A stretch of DNA of 64,000 nucleotides from Dipteronia dyeriana (Eukaryota > Streptophyta > Magnoliopsida > Sapindales > Sapindaceae), in NCBI GenBank assembly GCA_032871835.1, contig CM065295.1, positions 25,616,501 to 25,680,500 on the forward strand, in the 5' to 3' direction. Shown here in pieces: positions 55,400-64,000 of the stretch; the first letter of the stretch is position 1; each line of letters begins with the position of its first letter. Position numbers and translations under genes: made by a program. Below the pieces are notes generated by a model. It had not been told where the DNA came from and did not search any database. It saw nothing but the letters and a program-made list of their open reading frames with translations.

Positions 55400-56222
55400 G
55401 TGAAGGAAGGTCTGACCGGGCTCCTTAAAAAATTCAATGACATATTTGCTTGGAGTCATGACGAGATGCCCAGAATCCCGATATCACTGGCTACTCACCG
55501 TTTGGCAGTAGATCGGACCTTCAAGCCCAATAGTGAAAAAGGTGCCATTTTAAAGCCGAAAGAAATGCCGCAGTTTAAAAATAATGGACAAGTTGATCAG
55601 AGCAGGCTTCATCAGAGAGGCGTGTAACCCCGAATGGATCGCTAACATGGTCATGGTCATGGTCACGAAAGCAAATGGGAAGTGGCGTATGTGCGTCGAT
55701 TACACCAACCTCAATCGGGCATGCCCAAAAGACAGTTTCCCTTTACCAAAGATCGATCAATTGGTTGACTCCACTTCCAAAAATAAGCTCCTTAGCTTCA
55801 TTGATGCATTCTTGGGGTACAACCAAATCATGATGCACCCTACCGACCAAGACAATACTAGTTTTATCACCGGGCAGAGCCTGTACTGCTACAAGGTGAT
55901 GCCGTTTAGGCTTAAGAATGCGGGAGCTACATATCAATGGTTGGTCAATCGGCTATTCAAGCCAGAGATTGGAAGATCAATGGAAGTATACATCGACGAC
56001 ATGATTACCAAGTTACCAACCATAAAAGGACATCAGGACGACCTTCGTAGAACTTTCATGATCCTACGAGAAAACCAGATGAGATTGAACCCCTCCAAAT
56101 GTGCCTTCGGGGTAACTGCGGGAAAGTTTCTAGGCTTCATGGTTCATGAGAGAGGAAAAGAGGCTAACCCAGAAAAGATCAAAACTATCTTGGATCTAGA
56201 ATCCCCCATGTCACTCAAATAG
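55400..56222 (+). pseudogene. Reverse transcriptase of Tat-C
   Basis: The linker at 55400-55590 (FNDIFAWSHDEMP) leads, by frame change, to the domain from 55584. This includes MCVDYTNLNRACPKDSFPLP, FIDAFLGYNQI, VMPFRLKNAGATYQWLVN, the active site YIDDM (about 55992) and LNPSKCAFGV. In FxDAYSGYNQ the Tyr-Ser is Phe-Leu, and the FGL triplet is FRL. It ends at TAG 56220. Confidence 0.92.
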
Positions 56223-56774
56223 ATTCTTGTCTTGACCGGACAGATAACGACACTCAACAGGTTCATTTCTCGATCCACCGATAAATGTTTCCCTTTCTTC
56301 AGAGCTATCAAGCAGGGAAGGAACATGAAATGGGACCAGAAAAGCGAGCAAGCCTTTTAAGCCTTAAAAAAGTATCTGTAAAGCCCTCTGTTACTAGTTA
56401 ATCCTAGCCTTGGAGAGGAGCTGCAAATCTACTTAGCCATTTCAGAAACGGTAGTGAGTGGGCCTTTGGTTAAGGAATGTGGAGATAGGGTCCAACGACT
56501 TGTCTACTACGTAAGTCACGCTCTAACCAAGCCAAAAAATAATTATACCCTTCTAGAGAAACTCGCTTATGCCCTGATGGCCTTGGTAAGGAAGCTCTGT
56601 CCCTACTTTCAAGCTCACACAATAGCAGTAGTGACAGACCATCCTCTCCGTCAGTTCCTACAAAGGCCGGATGTGTCTAGAATACTGGTCTTATGGGCCT
56701 TGGAACTCACCCAGTTTGATTTAAGGTATAAACCCAGGACCATAATTAAAGCCCATACTTTGGTGGCGTTGTAA
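56223..56774 (+). pseudogene. Degenerate Ty3-type RNase H of Tat-C
   Basis: YLAISETVVSGPLVKE replaces the usual first-Asp motif, followed by LVYYVSHAL, YTLLEKLAYALMALVRKL and DHPLRQFLQRPD. As in Tat-A, the catalytic Asp is missing. Confidence 0.8.
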
Positions 56775-56853
56775 TAGAGCTCTTATTGCCTTTAGGCCAA
56801 GCGAGCTCTACAGTAACAAATATAGCTTTGGAGAAGATTCCAAAATTCGACAA

Positions 56854-57240
56854 TTGGCTGGAAGGCTACAAGTCATGGATCCTCTACACGATGGAGCATC
56901 CAGACAAGCCAGGGGAGGAGCGGGCATAGTCTTGATAGACCCAGAGGGGGCCGAGTGTTGCCATTATTTCAGATTCAAATTTAAAGTCACTAACAATGAA
57001 GCAGAGTATGAAGCCCTACTAGTTGGGATGAGGGAGGCCACCGAGCTCGGGGTCGATTACCTTCAGGTTAAAAGTGACGCATTACTCATAGTCAATCAAG
57101 TTTCTAGGGACTATCAAGCCAAATGAGATAACATGGTCGTCTACTTGAAACAAGTTCAGCTGTTTAAGAATAAATTCAAGTGATTTAAGATATTGTAAGT
57201 GCCTCGACAATAGAATCGTCTACCTGACGTTCTAGCCAAG
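56854..57240 (+). pseudogene. Second (archaeal-type) RNase H of Tat-C
   Basis: The first Asp is in LHDGASRQARGGAGIVL, the Glu in NNEAEYEALLVGMREA and the third Asp in VKSDALLIVNQV. After a TGA at 57124 the final Asp survives as RLPDVLAK near 57225. Confidence 0.88.
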
Positions 57241-57399
57241 ATAACTGCGAATGGGGACCAAGCCTTACCACAGGGAGTCCCTCTTCAAGTGATCTTCCTA
57301 CCGGGCACAGTAGTGGTCTTATTCCCTGGATCGCAGCCAAGCTGGATAGACCCAATAATATTTTATCTCTAAGAAGGAAAGATCCCCAAAGAGCCCTAC

Positions 57400-58600
57400 T
57401 AAGTCAGAAGAATTAAGAGACTCTCAGTCCGATATTGCCTAGTAGATGGGTACCTCTATAGGAGGGACAGGTCCCTTCCCCTACTGCGATGTTTACATCC
57501 TGATTATGCCTAATGGGCATTAAGAGAGGTTTATTATGGGGAATGAGGAAACCATATTGGTGGTGAAACTCTAGCATATCAGGTACTCCGCATGAGGTAT
57601 TACTGGCCAACTATCCATCAAGACGTAAAGAATTTTGTTCAATCCTGTGAACCATGCCAAAAGACCTTCAACCCGAGCAATCTTCCACCAGAGCATCTGT
57701 CATCTCTCAGCTCGCCTTACCCCTTTGCTAAATGGGAAGTCAACCTCATTGGTCTACTTCCAATCGCTCATGGACAAGCTAAGCATGTTGTTGTGGCAAT
57801 CGATTAATTCATAAGATGGGTCGAAGTAAGACCACTCTCCCGGATATCGAAAGAAAATACAATGAGGTTTATCAAAAAAATAATGTGGTTTGTAGGTTCG
57901 GGACCCCTCTTATCATTATAGCTGACCTCGAAAAGCAGTTTGATAACGGTCGATTCAAGAACTTTTGCAACTGCTTGGGAATCTACCTTAGATTCGCCTC
58001 AGTAGCCCATCCTCAGACCAACGGGCTGGTGGAATCCACTAATAAGACTATTAAGAAGCTGTTGAAAAAGAAGTTGTTGAAAAAGAAGTTACAACAGAGA
58101 AAAGGCATATGGGTCGAAGAGCTTCCCGAGGTCATCTGGGCTTACCGTATTACAAGGAGAACAACCACTGGAGAAACACCATATTCTTTAACCTTCGGGG
58201 TTGAAGTAGTTCTTCCTATCGAGCACAAACTAACCTCATTCAGAGTTCAACATTTTGAGCTGGGAAGCAATGAGGACTAGCTTCGAGACTGCCTAGATCT
58301 ATTGGAAGAAAAACAAGATTAGGTAGCTGAGAAAGTAGCGATTTACCAGAGCAAGATCGCTAGGTACTTTAACAGGAGAGTTAAAGCCCGAAGCTTTAAG
58401 GAAGATAACCTGGTTCTTAGGAAAGTAACCTTGAATACAAGGAAGAAGTCAGACGGGGTCCTCGGGCCTAACTGGGAAGGACCTTATTTGGTAAGGACAG
58501 TGATCCGTAACGGGGCATATAAGCTCAAGGAGATGAATGGACGATCTATCGATCACACCTGGAATGCAGATCACCTGAGAAAGTATTATCCTTAGACAAA
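57400..58600 (+). pseudogene. Integrase of Tat-C
   Basis: The zinc-binding end includes RYYWPTIHQDVKNFVQSCEPCQK. In the core, the first catalytic Asp is Asn (KWEVNLIGLLP; codon 57742-57744). The second Asp is in IIADLEKQFD, where DNG is now DLE, and the Glu is in HPQTNGLVESTNK. A KKLLKKKL duplication lies near 58060. The C-terminal part at 58380-58590 includes FKEDNLVLRKV and WEGPYLV. Several stops. No chromodomain. Confidence 0.88.
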
Positions 58601-58739
58601 GGGACTCGTGGACAGACTACTTCCATTTAGGATTCAATAAAATATCAAACAATAATGTACTCCATTTTTCATCAATAAAGTCTGCTTTATCTATCTTCGA
58701 CTATATTCTACATTAATTTCTTTGTACCCAACCAGGATC

Positions 58740-59140
58740 TACACGGGTAAGTCCGACATAGTCATCTCAAGACCAAGGATTAGCTGGGGAAGCCCCCTCG
58801 CTATCCTTGATGCCTCGGCCGGGCATCACCCCCTGCCAAGAAGGGTTTGAGTGTAAAAGGATAGTTATCATCCAGACCTAGAGACCATGAAATAGCTAGA
58901 TAGTCCTCCTGATGCCTTGGTCGGGCTACCACCCCCAAGAAGTATCTGAGTGTAAGAGCATAGTTGACATCCAGATCTCGAGACCAGGAAATAGCTAAAT
59001 AGATCTCCTAATGCCTTGGTCGGGCTACCACCCTTAAGAAGGGTCTGAGTGTAAGAGCATAGTTGTCATCCAGATCTCGAGGCCAGGAAATAGCTGGATA
59101 GCCCTCCTGCTGCCTCGATCGGGCTATAGCCCCCCTAACA
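58740..59140. repeat. 99-bp tandem repeat of Tat-C, three to four units
   Basis: GAGTGTAA.AG.ATAGTT starts at 58849, 58948 and 59047, exactly 99 bases apart, with a partial unit on each side. It is closely related to the seven-unit array at 3490-4255. Confidence 0.9.
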
Positions 59141-61058
59141 GAGCCTTGGATTGGAAAGTTTTCCTACCTAAATCTCAACGTCCCAGTTATTACTGGCTAT
59201 TATTCCCCCATGTGTATATGATAGCTTGCTGAGACAGGTACAAACTAGACCATAATCACATAAGGGAACTACTCAAGCTATAAGTTTCTGCTGAGAGTTG
59301 GGAGCTCGAATGAGTTGTCTACCTCCACACTTAAACAAAATTTTACATCTTACAATCTTCGCCAAAGTTCGAGTAGGTAAAGCTGTTTCAAAGGTCGCAT
59401 CTAGGTTGGGGCTCGGAATGAAGCGAGAGAATGTCAAATCAAAATTTATTGAAGAAAGCATGAATTAAATTTAAAGTCAGGTTTCATTAATGAAATGGGA
59501 ACAAGGCTACAGTCGTCAAACAGGGAGCTCAGCCCCCAGTTCCGGGCTAAAAAAAAAATGATGATGATCAAGCATAGGTAGAGTGAGGTGCCCACCCCCA
59601 TTTTTGGGCTGCAAAGGCAATATGTGAATAAAGTGTATCAGGCTCCTGCTTCTTCTTGATTTCCTTTTACTGCTTCCCCTACCTGCTGGATTTCACCCCT
59701 AGATTCTCCTACCTCTCCCTCAAGTATTCGTTTACCATGGCCACCTTCACCCGCTACCCGTTCCTCCGGAGGGTCATCCACTGCCTGCGGCTCAGTGGGG
59801 TCCTCCTTCAAGACCTCATTAACCACCGTCATAACCTCAGGAGAGATGGCTGCGTCAAGAAGGTTTGCCAAAGATTCTACTCGGCTTTGTTCAGCATCTA
59901 GTCCCTCTTTAGAGCTTTCATCCAGGTGATTGTGGATCTCTCATCAAGCTTCTGGAAGGTCCCTCTAGGGTTGAGCTGACCGAACCCCTCTAGAGGTCTC
60001 TTTGGGACCTGTGACTGGAAATACTGGGGGAGGAAGAAGAGGATATGCTACAACTGCTTGCTTCCTAGCTCTAGCCCCGTCACCTTCAGGACGGGACATC
60101 TCTACAGCCTTCATCATAATCTTTGCCCTATCCCAGTTGGCAATAACTGATAGGTCGAAAGGGGAAGGGAGGGCTTCATCAACCTGGTAGGAAGAATAGA
60201 AGTATCCTTCGATGAATGAGGCATCCGCCTTAGCCTGAAGCTTAGCAATTTGGGCTTGCACACTTTGGTTTTCAATGTCAAGTGCCTTTGGTTCTTCCTT
60301 CCAAGAATCCCGCTGACTGGCTCAACGTTGAGAACGAAGGGTTTCTTGATCAAAGGATCGCTTCAACCTTTCATGGTCACACCGAAGATCGGCTAACTCC
60401 ACCTTCATCCCCTCTGGCTAGAGGCCATCTCTTGTACCAAGTCTTGAGCCCGCGCCAACAATTTCATAGTTCGCTTAGCTTCAACTTCAGCCCTGGTTGC
60501 ACCATCTCGGAGAGAAGCTATCTGGTGGCCCATGGCCATATGGAATATGAAGGCCTGCAAAAGAATTCGAGTTAGGAAATGGCGAATCAAACTATTGCAT
60601 GAGAAAATAAAAAGCGATGATTACCTCGACCAAGAAAGTAAAACCCTTGGTAATTAAAACATCTATGGGCATTGAAGCTATCATAGAAAGATTGCCCCCA
60701 GGGTAGGAAGCAACAAATTACCCTATGACCTCATCTTGAAAGGACGAACCAGATTGATTTAGAGGGCGAACAGGGGAAACCCCTTCAACACCAACCTCAG
60801 GGTCCTTTGAAGGTTGGGAGGTTTAGAATAAAGGTGGAAAGGCAGAAGCATCTAACAAGCTTGGAGCAGGGGTGACAGGAGCAGAAGCAGGTGTAGGGGC
60901 AACTAGAGGTTGCTGCATCAACGACTTGAGAAACGGAGGTCCCTTTACCCCGCACCTTGGCACCCCGAGATGCGAGGAGTGACAACTTGGACCTGTGCTG
61001 GGAAGAGGACGGGGCAAGAGCAGACGAAACCCAAACTGGAGTAGGTGGCCCCTCCTTC

Positions 61059-61590
61059 TAGGGGTGAGCATTATGTTACGATTCGAACCGAATCAAACCG
61101 AAAAAAGGGTATTCGATTAGTTTCATAAGAGCTAATTCGGTTTAAACCGGTTTAAAAATTGAAAATCGATTTTTTTTCGGTTCAAACTGGTTTGATTTTC
61201 TTAAAACCGGATTGAACCGAATAAACCGAGTATATAAGTTAAAAAAAACCTAATATATTTAATATATTTAAGGGTAATATGTTTTTAACTGATTTATTTT
61301 TTTTAATATATTTTTAAGTTAGGTTTGATTTGGGTTTTTTGGCTATTCTAATGTCCAAAATTAGCATCCAACAAACTATTAATGTTTAAAAAAAATTCAA
61401 AAAACCCTAGCCGGCCCATTAGGTCCAAAACCAAATTGAATCGAATTGATTAAAATAGGTTCAATTCAATTCGGTTCCCATTACTTATTAGGTTTAAACC
61501 AGTTCAATTTTGGATGAATCGAAATATTTTAGGTTCAATTGGGTTTGACCTAAAATCAAATCGAATCGAATCGAACCATGCCCACTCCTA
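61059..61590. mobile_element. hAT-type MITE, copy 1 (532 bp)
   Basis: Ends TAGGGGTGAGCAT and (reverse) TAGGAGTGGGCAT. The 8-bp target duplication CCTCCTTC is perfect (61051-61058 and 61591-61598). The body is made of AACCGAATC/GGTTTAAACC phrases and AT-rich filler. No coding capacity. Confidence 0.93.
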
Positions 61591-62625
61591 CCTCCTTCTC
61601 TGAAGAAGCCAGAGGGATTTCCCGATCCGACTTGGCAACAGAGGGAGGGGTGCGAGCTTGTTGGGCTTCGCGGGAAACTGGAGCAACAATAAAAACTGTT
61701 AAATAAAAGAAAGAAGAAGGATGTCAGAAGCGAGCTAGCAAATGAAAAAAATATAGTGACTCGGTGTTACTTACGATGGGTAGCATCAGAGATCCGTAGC
61801 TATCGATTCACCCTGCGGAAATCGAAAGGATCAATAGTTGGAAACTTCAAGTTTAGGTAGTTCATGGTGAGGATAGTCTTCAGCACAACCTCAGACTCGA
61901 AAGGCAAAGAGTCCCGGTCCCACGAGGGTTTATCGTTGAAAGCGGTGGGAACCGCGAACTCAAGTCTGTCGATAAATATGGAGCTTCCCTAATCACCCCC
62001 GCTAGTATCCACTCTTCCTTCCAAGTTGGGTCATTCCTTGAAGCGCCAGAGATGATGAAGTTGAGTTTGTTCTTAGCCTTCGCATAGAACTGAACTCGGG
62101 GAACTCCGGACAAACTCCCGATATGAAAGAGGTAGGCTAGCTCTTCTGCTTCGGGCTCCCGGGTGACCTTATCCAACTCGCATTGTTCACTCCACAGCAC
62201 AAGAAAGCCAATCAGATGCCTCCAGAAGCCGGGTGTCAACTGGAGGGGAGCTAGCTGTAGGGTGTTAAGAGCCTACCGAAGAGTAGAATGAAGAGGGTGT
62301 CTGACCCCATTTTTTAAGGCCGCCACATAGATGAGGAGGAGGACGACTTTGGACGAATTGAAGACGTCGTAGTTCCTATACAGAACTGTGAGGGTGATGC
62401 TGTCTGGAATCCCATGTTTAGTCCTCAAGTGACAGGAGCAGAAGCAGGTGTAGAGGCAACTAGAGCAGCAGCTGACGTTGCTGCATCAACGACTTGAGAA
62501 ATGGAGGTCCCTTTACCCCGTACCTTGGATCCCGAGATACGAGGAGTGACAACTTGGACCTGTGTTGGGAAGAGGACGGGGCAGGAGCAGACGAAACCTC
62601 AACTAGAGTAGGTGGCCCCTCTTTC

Positions 62626-63167
62626 TAGAGGTGAGCATTAAGTTACGATTCGAACCGAATCAAACCGAAGAAAGGGTATTCGATTCGTTTCATAAGAGGT
62701 AATTCGGTTTAAACCGGTTTAAAAATTGAAAATCGATTTTATTTCGGTTCAAACTGGTTTGATTTTCTTAAAACCGGATTGAACCAAATAAACCGAGTAT
62801 ATAAATTTAAAAAAATGTAATATATTTAATATATTTAAGGGTAATATGTTTTTAACTGATTTATTTTTTTTTATTATATTTTTAAGTCAGGTTTGATTTA
62901 GGTTTTTTGGATATTCTAATGTCCAAAATTAGCATCCAACAACCTATTAAAGTTTAAAAAAATTCAAAAAACCCTAGCCGGCCCATTAGGTCCAAAACCA
63001 AATTGAATTAAACCGAATCGAATTGATTAAAATAGGTTCAATTCAATTCGGTTCCCATTTCTTATTAGGTTTAAACCATTTCAATTTTGGATGAATCGAA
63101 ATATTTTAGGTTCAATTGGGTTTGACCAAAAATCAAATCGAATCGAATCGAACCATGCCCACCCCTA
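62626..63167. mobile_element. hAT-type MITE, copy 2
   Basis: Same sequence as copy 1 with scattered changes. The flanking octamers are CCTCTTTC and CCTCCATC, both derived from the CCTCCTTC of copy 1. This copy therefore arose through the 1557-bp duplication, not by a new insertion. Confidence 0.92.
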
Positions 63168-64000
63168 CCTCCATCTATGAAGAAGCCAGAGGGATTTCCC
63201 GATCCGACTTGGCAACAGAGGGAAGGGTGCGAGCTTGTTGGGCTTCAGGGAAACTGGAGCAACAATAAAAACTGTTAAACAAAAGAAAGAAGAAGGATGT
63301 CAGAAGCGAGCTAGCAAATGGAAAAAATATAGTGACTCAGTGTTACTTACGAGGGGTAGCATCAGAGATCCGTAGGTATCAATTCACCCTGCGAAAATCG
63401 AAAGGATCAACAGTTGGAAACTTCAAGTTTAGGTAGTTCATGGCGAGGATAGTCTTCAGTACAACCTCAGACTCGACAAGCAAAGAGTCCCGATCCCAAT
63501 AGGGTTTATCGTTGAAAGCGGTGGGAACCGTGAACTCATGCCCGTCGATAAATATGGAGCTGCCCCAATCACCCCCCCTCGTTAGTATCCAATCTTCCTT
63601 CCATGTTGGGTCATTCCTTGAAACGCCAGAGATGATGAAGTTGAGTTTGTTCTTAGCCTTCGCGTAGAACTGACCTCGGGGAACTCCAGACAAACTCCTG
63701 ATTTGAAAGAGGTAGGCTAGCTCTTCTGCTTCGGGCTCCCGGGTAACCTTACCCAACTCGCATTGTTCCCTCTACAGCATGAGAAAGCCAATCAGATGCC
63801 TCCAGAAGCCGAGTGTCAACTTGAGGGGAGCTAGCTATAGGGTGTTAAGAGCCTACCGAAGAGTAGAATGAAGAGGGTGCCTTACCATGTTTTCGAAGGC
63901 CGCCACGTAGATGGGGAGCACAACTTTGGACAAATTGAAGACGTCGTAGTTCCTATAGGGAACTTGTGAAGGTGATGTTGTCAAGAATCCCATGTTTAGT

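Larger units (their letters stand above)
51333..64000 (+). mobile_element. Tat-C: Tat-type Ty3/gypsy element, runs off the right edge
   Basis: 5' LTR, PBS, gag, protease, RT, degenerate RNase H, second RNase H, integrase, 99-bp array and antisense ORF region occur in Tat order. The 3' LTR is beyond the window. The antisense region is lengthened by a tandem duplication and two MITE copies. All ORFs are broken. Confidence 0.9.
59600..64000 (-). pseudogene. Antisense ORF region of Tat-C (function unknown)
   Basis: Read leftward. Pieces at 63756-63379 and 62239-61880 are near-identical duplicates, containing EPEAEELAYLF, YAKAKNKLNFIISG.SRNDP and, in the 63-kb copy, GGDWGSSIFIDGHEF. Next are an alanine/proline-rich piece at 61071-60797 and a coiled-coil-like piece at 60590-60405. 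Then come FIEGYFYSSYQVDEALPSPF at 60261-59965 and a Glu/Gly-rich tail to 59638. The layout is that of the Tat-A antisense ORF, though sequences differ strongly. Stops, the MITE and the duplication show decay. Lineage knowledge supports the call, not function. Confidence 0.65.
60872..64000. repeat. 1557-bp tandem duplication in Tat-C
   Basis: GTGACAGGAGCAGAAGCAGG starts at 60872 and 62429. From there both copies run in parallel through GGCCCCTC, a MITE and the antisense ORF piece to CCATGTTTAGT, which ends near 62421 and again at the window edge (64000). A third unit could follow. Confidence 0.9.

Overview
This window is nuclear DNA from a flowering plant, almost certainly a eudicot. It is AT-rich, its introns and exons have plant-type splice sites, and it is packed with plant transposable elements, a plastid-DNA insertion and an endogenous plant pararetrovirus. 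The species cannot be named from sequence alone. Only one clearly intact host gene is visible: an ATL-type RING-H2 gene at 40019-40516.

Layout. 1-1283: reverse-strand 5' part of the Ulp1-protease-like gene of a Mutator-like element (MULE). 1284-7018: 3' end of a Ty3/gypsy Tat-type element (here Tat-B) with 152-bp and 99-bp tandem arrays and a 2.47-kb LTR. 7019-7551 and 19229-20520: two halves of one decayed Ty1/copia element, split by a full-length Tat element (Tat-A, 7552-19228) with two LTRs, gag, protease, RT, degenerate and second RNase H, integrase and an antisense ORF. 20888-23454: rearranged endogenous caulimovirid, with parts in opposite orientation. 24290-26410: long inverted-repeat (Pack-MULE-like) element with a captured protein-kinase fragment; a mosaic plastid insertion (ndhH, trnA-UGC and trnG-UCC pieces) sits in its left arm. 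27838-29830: PIF/Harbinger remnant. 30191-31705: reverse-strand copia LTR with a gag remnant. 31706-38335: MULE with two convergent genes, a C48/Ulp1-like protease (+) and a MuDR-type transposase (-). 38336-43627: gene-containing island with the ATL gene and three MITEs. 43628-49674: second copia. 49817-50984: solo Tat LTR (-). 51333-64000: third Tat element (Tat-C), running off the right edge, whose antisense region holds a 1557-bp tandem duplication carrying a hAT-type MITE.

How parts work together. Most coding regions are broken by stops and frameshifts, so this is a nested graveyard rather than a set of acting pathways. The parts most worth following are the protease-plus-transposase MULE (protease triad retained, one transposase Asp changed to Tyr), the plastid mosaic inside one arm of the kinase-bearing inverted repeat, the rearranged pararetrovirus with a recognisable promoter/poly(A) module, and the tandem arrays shared between Tat copies. 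Coordinates of element ends were set by eye from terminal motifs, target-site duplications and repeat matches.
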